From Paramacrobiotus metropolitanus (taxonomy: Eukaryota; Tardigrada; Eutardigrada; Parachela; Macrobiotidae), in contig NW_026570281.1 of assembly GCF_019649055.1 (NCBI RefSeq), positions 620,001 through 684,000 on the forward strand: a stretch of DNA of 64,000 bases, written 5' to 3'. The first letter of the stretch is position 1. Each line of letters starts with the position of its first letter. The translations under genes were made by a program, and so were the position numbers. Below the pieces are notes generated by a model. The model ran no database searches. It was not told the DNA's origin and saw only the letters and a list, made by a program, of their open reading frames with translations. Shown one piece after another: positions 13,028 to 25,930 of this stretch.

Positions 13028-14152
13028 GCGGGGCCACCGGCGTTCCGCGTTCCCCGGTGGACGGAGCTATTTTTATTTCGTGGTCGTATAAAAACGCATT
13101 AATTTATAATTAATGTGGTTATTTATTTCATTTATTTCCTTAATCAATTTTGACGGTGCTGATATATGGCGCGAATCGGTGAAAAGTTCCTTTTTTTGTT
13201 TGTTGCTGGTGTTTGTTTTGCCGGGAATTATTCGTCGTCGGTGAGATTAAGCGTGTACAGCGGTCTGTTCTCCTTTACTTTCTTTCTCATGTTCTGATTC
13301 TCACTTTTTTGGATTTTTTTGTAGTATGTCTGTAAATTTAGGACGATGTTTTCCGTATTTGTGTGGGTCGGTTAATGTTTTATGAATGTGATCTGATCGT
13401 AAGTTCCTTTGTGCATAAAACAACAATTTTGTAATGAGTTGGAACTTGGAAGTAACTTGTCTTTATGCCAAGCTCGCGTCATACCATAATGTCATTATCA
13501 ATTTCTTATATGCACATTTTAATACAGTTGTCAAAATTTTTGGTTTCTGTAAACAAAAATTCCAATCAAAAATTACTACGCGTTCGACAGAAGCTTGTCT
13601 ACAGCCAATCTTCGAAAATTTTGAGAGTATTAGTAAGTGGTGAGAGGAACGCTTCTGCAGAGATCGAGACTTGGGGCGCTGAGTAGCACCTCCAAAGTAG
13701 CGGTAAAACCGCGTTGGTGGCAGGTAAATCGTGATACAAAAATTGTACAAATAGTTACCGGAAGTAGCAGCAGTCGATAAAGTAATTTATATTATATGCT
13801 CGTAATCGTTTAGACGCACTGACAATCCTCCTTGTACGGACTAGTGAGCAAGGAAGATGGTCCCTGGATAAATTCTGCAGCTAATGTCAGCAGGCACATT
13901 TTATTCTTCGAACCACAGAGGCAGGCAGCATAAGTAATATGCCATTTATTTATTTAGAAACGTCTGCCTTCTTTGAATCAAAGCAAGAAAAAACGACAAT
14001 CACAAAAAATATTACGCAAGAAAACATTAAAACCATGGGTGATACAGGGAAGTCGAAGAATAAAGGATTTTGTACAGCGCACTAAATGCAGTGTGTGACA
14101 AATGCAAATAAATTATGTAACCGGCATTGTTCCATCAAATGCGCGTCGCTGC
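13028..14152. other. Convergent intergenic space
   Basis: The space lies between the 3' ends of the CUX-like gene (+) and PDSS1 (-). It is AT-rich with overlapping short frames on both strands and holds no supported gene. It presumably contains both 3' untranslated regions. Confidence 0.6.
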
Positions 14153-17100
14153 TTAATTCGACCGCGTCAAGACCATCTCGGCCACTTTCACCAACGCTTC
14201 CTGTTCGGGCGAACGGCACAGCGCTGTCAGCTGGAGAACCGCTTCTTGACTGTACTTGGCCGCCAGCACTTTGGCCTGCTCTACACCTTTTTCCTGCAAT
14301 GGACATAATCCGCTAGTTTGTTGGATCAAAATGCAGAGACTGCTCTAATTACATCTTACTAGCGGTGGTTGCGAACCACATTATTGCACAAGCGCGAGCG
14401 CCAGTACCACTGGGAAATGGTATTGGGATTGTGGAATTGGAAAAGCGTCACGTACGCTCTTCGTGGCGTCAGACAAATTTTATGCTCTTGACGAAGACTT
14501 ATTGCAGCACCTCGCGCTTCGCGCTCGGTGCAAAAAATGGATAATCTCAATTTTTCAGTTAGAGGTAGCAACTGGGGTATTAAAAAGGGCACAAATTTAT
14601 CACACTGAAAGTGGCGGGAGAACTTTGTGCCACTCACCTGGAAAACGCTTTTTCGCGCAAGTTCAACATCATTATCCTGCCGGAAACGCCTCTCAATGAG
14701 CGCATTCAGCTCTGGGGCCTAGAAAACCATCAAGCAGGTTGTTGTCTGGACTCTGCTCGGTCTGCTAGCATTAAAGGAATCCAGAACTGACACATCAATG
14801 CACTTAAGACAGCAAATTTAATTAAAACTGCTGACGATCAACAACGCTGCACAGTAGCGGGCCGTAAATTTTCTTACGAGTCGCAATCCATACGTAGAAC
14901 TTTCAGCTTACCGTTTGAGCGGCAAGCAGGACTGGGGCCGTAGCCAGGCCCAGTTTCAGATCGACGGAGGTCGGTTTGCCCATCTGCGAGTCAGTGGACA
15001 CGTAGTCCAGGTTGTCGTCCACCAGCTGGAAGGCCATGCCCAGATTCTTCCCAAACTGAAAGGACGCCTCCACAACTTCCGCCGAACAGCCGCCCAGCAT
15101 GGCCACCTACGGGAACAACATAAAGGCGATTTGGTCTATCCCAGAGCAGTACTGCATATACTTCATCATTATGACGGGGCTTAAGTTTCTGAACGGTTAA
15201 AACCCAGGTAAAGTTGAAAAAGTGTAAACTAGTCTCCATATTTGTAGAGCTGCGGCTCGTAACACGACCTAGATATCACTTCGGGAATAAGTCAATAAGG
15301 GGAATGAGAAGTTCGAGTTCATATTATGTATATTTTACATTAACATTTTCATATTTTCTGGACAGTGACACCCACGTCATTAATTTACACTAACGAAGGC
15401 GTCTAACAATTCATTACGTTATCTCATATAATCTTAAAATTATCTTTACGCTGATAGAACAGCAAACGGAATGAATTTCGAGTGATTTTAAAACTAACAT
15501 TTTTCCGGCCTTTTTAATAAAGTTATTACTGCAATAATTGTGCATTATTCGATGAACCATTTCAAATCAGTTAAAGCACTCGCAAATCCGTCAAATGATC
15601 TCGCTGTTGTCAGACGGCGACTCAAGAGCAAGATTATAAGATCAGTTACTTATTTTTCATAAAACGCGATGCAGCAAAAACAGCAACCGACGGTCAATAC
15701 GAATGTCATACCGCTTTGCAGCTGTTGGCTAGGAGACTGGCAGTCTTGTGGTAAGTTTTGCTGAGGTAGGCAGCAAAGCGCGCCGTCGCCGACTGACCGG
15801 CGTCGGTGGAGCCGAGCTGCATCAGTTCACCCTTGACCAAGTCCTCAATGACCTGCGCCAGGCAGATAATCACGTCCGGATGCCGTAGCCGGGCTAATTC
15901 CCGCGATGCCACCGACAGAATGTAGTCGCCGGTCAGTACCGCCTACAAAACAATCTTATAAGTGATAATTCGTCTTATGCATTTCTAGTTCGAATTCCCT
16001 TTCATATTTTACAAATCCTTCCAACTGTCTCAAATTATGTACTAAACACATCGCTATTTTTGCATACCCAGCATACATATTTGCAGTTTTGCACTAAAAC
16101 CGAAAAAAGCCTCTAACAGTGAAAATTCATCAAAGAAAATGGTCGTAACCTTCACGCGTCACGGACAAAACACCTTAACCCGTCAAACGACTTTACTAGG
16201 ATCATCTTCGCAGTATCCCTGCCCGGAAGTATTAATTTTAAGTATCTTTTCACAGTATTTATACAATTAACATTCTTATAAGTTTACAACAGCCTATTAA
16301 AGTCTACTTTATCGTTAATAACAAAAATGCGAGTAAATAAGTAAATATTATGCAAGCTAAAAAATTTCGAATGATTTCTAAATACTGCTAAAATTACTTT
16401 CAAAAGATGTCAAAACCACAGAAGCCACTGGTTTGCAACTGGCGGATGTCGAATTAAATTACGATAATATCAACAAAAAAAGTTGTTTTACTCTGTGCAT
16501 GCATAACGGAACCGCAGAAAAACATTGCAAGTCCCGAACAGCTGACAGAATGACCAACCTTTTTGGAACTGGAGATGTAATGGAGACTAGGCTTGTTGCG
16601 CCGCGTATCGGCCTCGTCGATAACATCATCGTGGATCAAGCTGGCGGTGTGGATCATCTCGGCAATGATGGCCACTTTGCGCTGCTTGTGAGCCACGGCA
16701 TCACTGCAACAGTCCACATTGTTCCATCATATCGCAATGGTCACCTTCCCTCCTCAATACTCCATTCAATAATGAAACACTAGCAGTCGGGGCTCACCAG
16801 TAATCGGCGTTATGTCTGCCGCAGGCCGCCGCCATCAGCAGCACCACCATGGGACGGAAGGCCTTACCCTGCGCCGTGAAGTAATACCGCGCCAAGTCCA
16901 CCAGATCGGGCAGATCGCATTGCAGCTCCTGCCAACAGTGAAACCAAATTTCCTTGTTGTGATTTGGAATGATAATCAAAATAATAAGTTTCAATAATTT
17001 AAATAAAATAGCAGTTCAAATAGTGTCCGCAATGCAGCTTCATACAGACTGCATACGTACCGTGCGAATTTCCTCATATATCGCGGCCAGATCGTCGCCC

Positions 17101-17366
17101 ACCAGCTCATATGGCGAAGGAAAAGAATGCTGGCCGGTTTGGCTGGCGAGGGTAGCAATGTCCGGCGGTACGGGCGGTGTGGGTTCTGGAAATGCCGTCA
17201 GGAACCGGACGGGGGTCTTCCGCAAGGGAAGTGAGGAGGGAGACGATTGAGGATGCACCCCACATAATGCAGGCGCGCACAACCGACTAAATCGTCGGCA
17301 GGGATGGTGGGTAAGCGAGCGGCGCGGATAGCGCAGCAAATTTAGGAGAATTGCGCTCCGAACCAT
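14153..17366 (-). CDS. PDSS1: Decaprenyl (polyprenyl) diphosphate synthase subunit 1
   Basis: Seven exons, in coding order 17366-17061, 16928-16798, 16703-16559, 15942-15712, 15106-14912, 14718-14638, 14293-14153, joining in frame to 409 residues (human is about 415). The enzyme elongates isopentenyl units to make the polyprenyl tail of ubiquinone in mitochondria. The first aspartate-rich motif DDVID sits near residue 172 after HTASLIH. The second, DDNLD, is near 301 and is followed by GKPTSVDLKLGLAT. The second motif reads DDNLD, where many homologues have DDVLD. The basic, Arg-rich N-terminus (RSAILLNLLRYPRRS) looks like a mitochondrial presequence. The start ATG 17366 was chosen because the frame upstream offers only a non-ATG start. 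It is divergently arranged with PUS7. Confidence 0.95.
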
Positions 17367-17732
17367 GGCCCTTCCTCCAAATGATAACAAACTGGAGCAG
17401 GACAACAAAATATTGTGATGGCCCACCTGATCGAGCCTTCCCAATAATTATGGGAAAAACGCGATCGGAGTAAAGCTCAAAGCCGCCGCAGGTGGGTTGC
17501 CAACATTGGTTAGATAACTGCAGTGCATCAGCCTAGAGGCTGCGGCTACGAGTATGTATTTATTTCCGCCTGTATGTAAGAGAAATTTTTCGGCTATTAA
17601 TTTTGACTGTTTGATTTTTCGACTTTTGAGTTCCCGTTTTGGCAGTTTTTCATCGCTTGTCGCCAACGGAGAGGCTGGATTCGGATTATCCAATTGGGTT
17701 TATGATTTTTGTTGTCGAGTGGGCTGGGTATA
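17367..17732. promoter_or_regulatory. Putative bidirectional promoter PDSS1/PUS7
   Basis: Only 366 bases separate the start codons of two divergently transcribed housekeeping genes, so both promoters and both leaders must fit here. I see no TATA box placed convincingly for either direction. Confidence 0.5.
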
Positions 17733-20358
17733 ATGGTCGATAAGGAGACGCTCTTCGGTATCAGCGAGTACTTCGCCAGCGGAATCGGATTTGATGGCAC
17801 TCTGAAGAGCCGGTGGGTCTTCTGACTTTCTGCAAATTTCCAGATTATTTCTTTGATTTGAACCACTGCAACTTAAGCAAAGATCTCCGTACGCTGTAAG
17901 CAAAGGAGCATCGTTTTGTCTCTAGTACAGGATCTCAGATTTTCTGGTCAACGAAATCGACACAGATGGCAACGTTGTGCACCTCACTCGACTCGGTGTC
18001 GACACGCCAGCCGCCTCAGAAGTCGCTCCCGCCTGCGGACGGTTAGATCCTCAACTCGTGGCCAAAATCGAGGCATTTCTGCACAGTAACGATGCCAATC
18101 TTCTTATCGAAGTAAGTTAGAACATATTTCTTGACGTTTCCAACTTGTGACGCGCTGTTTTGGTTCTGCTGAAGGCGTCAGAGGATAAGAACGCCCGCCG
18201 CCTCTTGCACCAGCAGATCGACGCGGCTTTCCCCACTCACAAACTTCTGCGCACGCCTCTTCGGGACGCTAGCACCGGCGTCCACCAGATCGAAATCAGC
18301 CGCGCCTCCAGCCGGACGCCGGCCTTCCGTCGGCAGGAGGCGACGCGCATGAACCGCTCAGCGGACGGAGCCAGCCACTTTCTGCATTTTATCCTGTACA
18401 AGGAAAACACCGACACCATGGAGGCCGTCCACCGGATCGGACAATACCTGCGCCTGCCGCCCAAGTGTCTGCAGTACGCCGGGGTTAAGGATAAACGCGC
18501 CAAGACCGTCCAGAAGGTGTCCGTCCGTTTCCGGGATCCTCAGCGCCTGGCCGGTTTCAACCAAACCGGAGTGCTCATCGGAAACATCGCTTACGCACAG
18601 AAGCAACTGCAACTGGGGGATCTGACCGGCAACCGTTTCCGGTTGGTGATTCGGGAGGTGTCCCTCACGGACAGGACGCGCGTCGAGGAAGCGGCGCGGA
18701 GCTTCGCGGAACAGGGTTTTGTCAATTATTTCGGCCTGCAGCGTTTCGGGACAACAGAGGTAGCCACCTTCGAGGTGGGGCAGGCGCTGTTGCGGGCAGA
18801 ATGGGCGGAAGCTGTGCAGTTGATTCTGAAGCCGCGGGAAAACGATAACGTGGTCACCGCCAAGTGCCGGGCGGTGTGGGTGGAGACGGGTGATGCCGAG
18901 GCGGCACTGCGCGTGTTGGGACGGAAGTCATGCGTGGAGGGATTTGTGCTGAAGGAACTGGCCAGAAAGAAGGACGACTGGTTGGCGGCACTGCAGGCTG
19001 TGCCGCGTAACATGCGGATGATGTATGTTCACAGCTACCAAAGGTATGCGCGTTTTGTGGTGGAATAGCTATTAAAACTGGACAAACAGCGGCGCACAGT
19101 ACCGTTTCGTAACAGTTGTTCTGTTTTAATAATTAGAAGGTGCAGTAATAATATTTTTTGAATTTTTTCTTCTGTGAATGCAGGTAACGAAGAATTTTTT
19201 GAGGATTTTCGCGAATATCCAAAATCGTTTTTTGCTGTTTCTGGCATTAAAGTTTCCAATCTTCATATCTGTATTTTTCTTGATTAATAAGCTGCCGGTT
19301 TTTGTGGTGAAACAGTTATCTATGGAACCTGACGGCATCCTACCGCATTCGCGAGCTGGGCCGGAAACCGGTGGTGGGTGACTTGGTGTACAAAACCGCA
19401 AGCCACGGCGATGCTAAGCGCCTGAAGCGCGGTGCGGACGCCGAAGCGGAGGTGACGATTCTGACGGAAGCGGAACTGGAAGCGTACAGCATTTATGATG
19501 TCCTGCTCCCTCTGCCGGGTTACGATGTGCAGTTTCCTCAAACACCAGGTGGGTGTTACCGTTTTTGCCAAGTTCCAGATCAGCGTACGTTAATCAGTGT
19601 GTTTTTGTAGTTACCGAATTCCTTTTGGATATCACCCGGAAAGACGGCATCGATCTGCGGAGTCGGCATAAAATAAAGTGCTTATGCAGTTTCTAATACG
19701 ATTTACTGCGTTTTCTGTATGAATATATTTTTGTAGAGATTATTCCTTGTCGGGCAGCTATCGCCCGTTGGTTACGAAGCCACGCGATGTCCGATGGGAA
19801 ATTAAATTTTTTGACGATCCGGACCAGATGCTGTTGCTGTCAGATGGGGATGTATTGAATGGTGTTTCGCTGCCGCCCAGTTCGGCAGAATCGGGTCAGT
19901 AAATGCTCTCATACGACTATTAGGCGTAAGGTGCCAAACATCATTTGCGATAACATGTGTGCATCTTGCAGTTATGTGGTATTGTAAGTGGTATTTAAAT
20001 GTATAGGAAGTCGAAACTTTGTATGGCTTCGAACTTAGCGTTTTTTTCCTTTAATTCAGTTTTGAAATGTTGGTTGCTTTACCCTGGCGAATATGTGCTG
20101 TAAAGGCATTCACAGGGAATATCATTTGATGTTCACACAGGAAGTTACATGGCGCTGATCATGGAGTTCAATCTGCTGGCATCGGTCTATGCCACGATGG
20201 CCATACGAGAATTGATGAAGCGCTCATCGAATGTTCTCAGCAAGTTTTCTGCTTCCGAGCCTGCCGAGGAGCCAGAAGGAAACGCGCTGCCGTCGGACTG
20301 TTTTGTGCAGGACGTGGGCGACAGTCTCGACGAAGCGGCGTCGGCGCCATCCACCTAA
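17733..20358 (+). CDS. PUS7: Pseudouridine synthase 7 (TruD family)
   Basis: Seven exons: 17733-17812, 17931-18111, 18175-19043, 19316-19548, 19611-19677, 19737-19894, 20141-20358, joining in frame to 601 residues (human about 661). PUS7 isomerises uridine to pseudouridine in tRNA and mRNA. The catalytic aspartate lies in the GVKDKRAKTVQ motif (Asp about 193). Other TruD family blocks are visible: HFILYKENTDTMEA, NYFGLQRFGTTEVATF, LILKPR, MYVHSYQ, HKIKDYSLSGSYR and the C-terminal YATMAIRELMK. The N-terminus is shorter than in vertebrates. The exon 3 acceptor (GAAG before GCGTCAG) is a little weak but keeps the frame. The first ATG lies 366 bases from the PDSS1 start. Confidence 0.95.
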
Positions 20359-21249
20359 TCTTGTTCTCGTTTCAGTTTGTACAGGTTCTGCAGTCCATCT
20401 GGGAATTTAAATTCGACGTCGTAATTACAGTCTGCAGACTGTGCTTTTTGTGCGTCACAAAAGAACGGATGTGCGGCCCGTTTCTGCGATTGTGCTTTTT
20501 TATGATTAAAAGAAATTATACCGATGGGATATTTACAGTACACACATAACCTGTTGCATTGATCGTACGAGTACAACTTATACTCACAAATCCCTTTCTG
20601 TAACTATTCAGAATTAAAAACGTAGAGGCGAGAATTAAGTACAAAAATGAAAATGGTATAACAACAAATTTGCGCTAGACTACCTAATAATCATGTAGAT
20701 GTCACTAAGCGAACGCCCGGTACTCGTATTGAACTTTAGATCCAAATCGAACAACCTTTTAATACAAGCTTTTGCTTGGTAATTTCATCCACTAAGGTAT
20801 CACAAAAAGCTCTTACTTCAGTCATGCTTCAGTGACCCGCAGTCACAACCTTTAGTTTAAATTGTCAACCAGAAAGCCACTGACTGAGCGGTAAAAACAG
20901 AAAAATTATGAAGCACGACTTACTGTTAGCACGTTGGTTCAGTGTTTACGGTTTTTTCGTTTTACCACTAGTACTATTACCAGTGTGAAGACGAGTACAA
21001 TACATACTCATAGATCATAGGGCATGCTGTTATGGAATCTTTGACCTTGTCGCAATGCTCACCGCTTGACGCTGACAATTACTTACATATCTGCATTAAC
21101 TTTTCCTGTTTAGGCCCGCAGGTACTCGCTCTGCAAACTGCGACAAGTGTTCCTTACAAAAAATCTACCTTGTCAAAAAAGTTTGCGCAGCGAGTTTACT
21201 TTATCGTGCATGAAGCTCTCTTCTCTGCTCAAGCCTGTGTTTCGTGTGA
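20359..21249. other. Intergenic
   Basis: AT-rich sequence with no coding signal I can support. The first part is presumably the PUS7 3' untranslated region, and the last part should contain the promoter of the unrecognised gene at 21250. Confidence 0.55.
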
Positions 21250-22352
21250 ATGGTTTTTCCACCCATGACGACGAGAAGGATGCCGTTTCATCTGCGCTAT
21301 GCCACTCCCAGTTCGGACGACGATGATGATCAGGAGCCTGGAACGTCTCACCGCTCGCGACACAGTTCGCCGTCTAGCCAGGTTGATATCATTCCGTCAT
21401 CTTTGCAGCAGACTTACTCTGCGTCGCCATTGTCGAATGTTTCTTCGGAGTACCTGACATTGCCTTCGCCGAGTCCTCCAGCCAGCCTTGATGTGAACGA
21501 TGCGGACTCTGAAGATTGGAAGTTATATTCGTTGGCGGATGGGCACAACGCCAGCGTTCTGGATGCGGGGTTGTTTGAGGATTTCTTTGGGCGGCTGCAC
21601 GGCGAGAATGGCAAAGAAATGCAGGTGGAGAAAGGAGACCAGGACAGTGTCCGCAGTCGTGCAGGTTCGTAAACGCTTTTTTCGCAGTTATGTTATCAGA
21701 TTCGCTTACGTGGATACTGGGTTTTTTTATTTTTATTTAAAGTTAATACAGATAAACTATTACAAACCTTTAATCGCAGATTATAGCATTATTAATTCTG
21801 CGAAACTGCGAGAACAATTTAATTAAAGGATTACGCTGAATTTTTGGATGCATGGTGCATCTTATCGCTTTTTAGTATCGCTTTTTTTGCTGTTCAATCG
21901 TTGGGCCTTAGGGGTGCTGCTGACATAAAAAAAAGAAAAATTATAAGGTTTACAAAATTGCAGCGTCAGTTATTAATGGATTTAATAGGTAACTAATTTT
22001 ACTATTTTTATAAAACAAATAAGAAATTTATTTTGTGAAAGTGTGACTGTGCTTGCATCTGGGTTGCTGAAAAATCATATATAAAATTCGACTTTTTTGC
22101 GTGGTTTGGGCGGTGAAAAATACAAATGTGTGTGCTTTTGGAGCAGCCTCCTTGACTCCCGAAAACGACACCAGACTGACCACACCGGAAGAAGTCCCCC
22201 CAAAGAAATCTCGTTCAGCGATAGACTGGACCTTTCCTTGGACGCGCATCGATCCGGCCCTGACTAGGAAGACCGGCGTCCGCCTCAAGAAGCGTCGGCC
22301 GCCGCCACCGGCCATCCGCGTTGGTAGACGACGCTGTGTGCTGATGGATTGA
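21250..22352 (+). CDS. Unrecognised 206-residue Ser/acidic protein
   Basis: Two exons, 21250-21664 and 22147-22352, joined at phase 1 by a good donor (GCAG then GTTCGT) and an acceptor (GGAGCAG), giving 206 residues. I do not recognise the family. The N-terminal half is rich in Ser, Pro and Asp, with an acidic SSDDDDDQE run and many SP sites. The middle contains DSEDWKLYSLADG and LFEDFFGRLHG, which looks like a short folded or helical motif. The C-terminus is strongly basic (KKRRPPPPA, then GRRRC) after a conserved-looking WTFPWTRIDPAL. The basic tail suggests a nuclear location signal, which is inference. No signal peptide or membrane segment is seen. A possible AATAAA signal lies at 22624-22629. 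It is convergent with the CoREST gene. Confidence 0.6.
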
Positions 22353-22928
22353 TTGTTGATTAACGTGTGACTGTGGCAAGCGATGGGTGTTAGCTGATGT
22401 TGGATTAGGTGATGGGACGGGTTGTCTTTCTGGGTGTATATTCTGGATTCTCGCGGATGCTTCCTATGTGCGACTCTGGTCTCAGTTGTGGCTTGTTATG
22501 ATTGAATTGGCTATAAGTGAACCTCTATTATTTTTTGAAATGATGCCTTTCGATTCAAACGATCTGTTGTGATATCCCTACTGCCTTCTCTCTTTGTTGA
22601 TTTTTTTATCTCACGCTTTTCCTAATAAAGACGTAATAACCGGCTCTCACCACACCTGGGCAAGCGCGGATGCAGAACATAAATACCGCAAAAATTGCAA
22701 AAACAACTGTATGCGCGCTAAACACTTGGTTTGTAAATTATTATGCGCTTTCTTCGAAAATTTTGTCGGTAATAACGGTAGAATGAACATCAGCGATGCG
22801 TGGCAAATCATAATCATCGGGCCAAAAAAGCAATGATTACACATGAGATCGTTTGTTACGTAAAGCAAGAGCCAAATGCCAACCCGAGAGCCAGTGAGCC
22901 AACGAAATGTGGGCACAGCATTTGAGCA
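22353..22928. other. Convergent 3' space
   Basis: Between the stops of the unrecognised gene (+) and CoREST (-). An AATAAA at 22624-22629 could serve the plus-strand gene. No gene seen. Confidence 0.5.
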
Positions 22929-24489
22929 TCACGCCGATTTCTTGCTGGCAGCCATCGCCTCCTTCTCGTCGTGAAACTGTATAAGTTTTTCCAGGCCGTA
23001 AAAATGTCCCCGATTGTAAAACATATTGCGCACCTGCTGCTCCGTCTTGTTCGGCAACAGCCGACTGGCGCGTCCGAAATCCTTCCCATATTCGACCAGT
23101 GAGCGCATGAACATCTTCAACTCCTCAGCATGCCATAGCAGTGTCGGCTCCTTGGTGACCTCGGTGCGCGCCTGTCCAAGCGTGTCATCCTGCAGCAGTT
23201 CATCCTGGTAGGTCTCGCGCTGCTTCTTCTCTTCCTTCAGACCCTCTTCCTGCTCCAACTGCGCCAGCTGTTCATCCAGCTGGGCCATCTTCTGACGCTC
23301 CTCCTCCAGCTGCTGCTCCAGGCGGCGTTCTTGACCTTCCCATGACTCATCCATCTCGTCGGTCTCATCCAAGCCTGCCATTTCATCATCCATAGCTTCA
23401 CCCTGCAGACACTCGGTAAATACTCAAATCATCTGAATTTACTATTTAGTAGTTAAAGGAAGAATAGAGTTAACAGATTTATTCTGTAAACAAAACACAG
23501 AAATTTCCACTTTGCGCTAACAAAAACCACACTACGATAATAATGCAGTATTTCGTAATCTTACACTTGGTCATGTAAAGATAAAAACAAAATGTCATAC
23601 ATTTTCGCTAAACTAAAATAAAATCGAAATGCCGAATGCGGGAATAATATTCCGTAAAAAAATAACTAATAATAAACAATGTCAAACTATCAGCAAACGG
23701 AGAGAAATTAACTGTCGTTACCTGACGAGCACGCAAAAACAGCATTCCCTCCGTGGATTCCTCGGGTATCTCGGTCGAAACGGCAGCGGAATTGGCCGCA
23801 TCACGAAGGATCCGCGGTCGCCCGACTGCCTTAACCGCCGCGGCCAGCGGCGCTTTGGGATCGGTCATCAACTGAGCATTAGACAATTTCCGCACCTCTG
23901 TCTCAGTGCGCGTCGTCGTCTGCAGTTTATTATTGGCCTTGTTCCGCTTGAATTCAGTGTAGTAGTGATTAATCAGCGTCTGGATGGAGTGGTTGGGCAC
24001 AAGATCCCGGATCCGCTCAAAATTCTTCCCATGGAATCCGTAACCCTGCACGAAGAGCACTTTGTCGTGCAGCGGCATCCCCTCCTGCTTGCCCACGTAG
24101 TCGTGCTGCAGGGCGGCCAGGGTGGCGTCTACCTTGTACTCCTGGAAGAGAAGGAAGGCCAGCACCTGGTCCTCGTCGAAACCCTTGCTCTTCAGCTCCG
24201 CCAGGAGAGCGGTTAGTTTCTCCGGGGTGATGGTGTCGGTGGGTTTCCACAGCGGGATCTCGTGGCGGCGATGGACGTGCTGGTAGTAGTGGTCGGCGGG
24301 GGTGGACTGGAGGGCGGGCAGTTCTGCCTGGTAGTTGGGCCCGATGAAAATCTTCTTGTTGCTGGCGTGCATCAGCGCCTTTTCCTTCGGCGCTGATTTC
24401 ATCGGCAGCGAGGGCAGATAATCCATGCGGAAAAGCTTGCTCGGCTGGGGCTTAGCCCCACGACGGTCAGATAAACTCATGGAATTCAT
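22929..24489 (-). CDS. RCOR: REST corepressor (CoREST)
   Basis: Two exons, 24489-23722 and 23402-22929, joined at phase 0 to 413 residues (vertebrate RCOR1 about 480). CoREST bridges the LSD1/KDM1A histone demethylase and HDAC1/2 on chromatin. An ELM2-type region runs from about residue 47 (IFIGPNYQAELP) to 130. SANT1 is at about 140-185 (HDKVLFVQGYGFHGKNF, then LINHYYTEFKR). An acidic, Glu-rich coiled-coil linker is at about 277-320, the part that contacts LSD1 in known CoRESTs. SANT2 is at about 343-398 (EPTLLWHAEELKMFM, then QVRNMFYNRGHF). It ends shortly after SANT2, without the extended C-terminal tail of vertebrate paralogues. Family identification is firm; which vertebrate paralogue it matches is not meaningful here. 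Confidence 0.93.
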
Positions 24490-25374
24490 CTATAAAATTC
24501 ACATAATAATTATAAATTATAATTTAATTATTGATAACTTATACAGTTTTCGCATAATTTACTTTTCGAAAAATCCAGACTGTGTTACGGGGTTACCTAT
24601 GCAATTATTTAAATTCAGTATTACGCACTTAAGTTAATTACGCTGCTGAATGCAGTACGCTGTCTTTTAAGGAGGACAGGAATTTCGGGGTATTTTTATG
24701 CATGAAATTTGAAGCATAAAGTACTCAGTACTGTAGTGCCATGGGCGCACCACAGGAGCATTAGTTCTAATAATCCCGTGACAGCTACCGTGTACTATTA
24801 AAAACAAACTGCTTATTAACCGCTAACGATTTATCAGCAATGCAGGGCAAATTATTCAACGTTAAAGGATCATCTCGTGGACAATCACCATAAAAACAGG
24901 CGAAATCCTTATTTACTTTCCAACAAAACTACTATAATTCCCTTGGGAAGAGCTTCTGAGAGCAAATAAACCACATATTTTTCAGTAATGTTCGAAATAC
25001 TCGCATCCCAATCCCCAAGTTAGAAGCGCACGCAATGAAAGAGCAACCACTAAAGAAAACTAAAGCTTTTGAAACCTACGAGCTTCCGAAACCTAAAGTC
25101 AGCGTATGGGCTTACCTTGGCCAACGGGAAGCAATTGCACCGAAGGAGTGAGTGAGTTCGGTAGTCGTATCGGAGATGTCACGCTGCGACGTCGTAATCA
25201 CGGATTCAAAGAATACTCTGCTCAGCCGCAGTGATACAGTCTACTCATAGTCACTAGTTTATTTGTTTTTTGAACCGTTCACGAAATAAAACCAGACAAA
25301 AGACACGTAACTCGTACGAATGCAATCAAAAATTAAAAATTAAATGAATCAATCAGTCAACTAAAGTGATACCG
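24490..25374. other. Intergenic upstream of CoREST
   Basis: AT-rich, with no supported gene. It should contain the CoREST promoter and leader. No clear TATA box was found at a usual distance. Confidence 0.5.
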
Positions 25375-25930
25375 ATGCGACTCTGGAAGAGATATAGAAG
25401 ACAGTCAAGACACAGCAGTGGCTTGTTGGCTGACAGCATAGTGCAGCGGCTTGCAAGCGACACCAAAGTCGATCTCCCTGAGGCGGCGCTTCCGATCATA
25501 TTCGCCACAAGTAAGTTCTTACAGTACGTACTAGTACGTTTGTTATGACAATGTCTGATCGCTGATTGTGAGGTTCGGAAATATTAACATGGAGTTTGGC
25601 TTTTAACATAGCGTTTTGCTTTTAATTGTTGTTTTACGACTCTATAACTACGCCTATATACTCAAAGAGAACGACACCGGTACGGACAGTGGTCCTGGAT
25701 GGTGGTGGTGGTTCACCAGCATACAGTAGTAACCGTTCCGGCTCATCCAAGACCGCCGAGGCGTCGCGCCGGGACGTGCAAGATCAAGGGACATCGAGTC
25801 GAGCGCCGCAGCGGTGTCAACCCAACTGCCGGACGATGCCGATCCATGCCGCCGGGTAATGTGGGAGCTGACTGAATGCATCCGAATTCCGACTGAATGA
25901 CACCAACGTCGTCGACTCGTCGACATTTGC
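25375..25930 (+). other. Possible short gene or exon remnant
   Basis: An ATG at about 25375 opens a frame of about 45 residues containing LPEAALPIIFAT and ending at a good donor (ACAA then GTAAGTTC, about 25511). A GC-rich block at about 25677-25930 follows and could be a second exon. Joining at the only nearby acceptor (CAAAG, about 25670) gives a frame that stops after about 20 codons, near a run of Trp codons. No family is recognised and the model is incomplete. It may be a degraded gene, a very small secreted-type gene, or chance. Confidence 0.2.

Noticed and set aside
13463-13750. Open frames on both strands between CUX-like and PDSS1
   Set aside because: Three overlapping frames with no motif and AT-rich composition; no splice context.
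24017-24250. Gly/Arg/Pro-rich minus-strand frame
   Set aside because: A different-frame shadow within the CoREST first exon.
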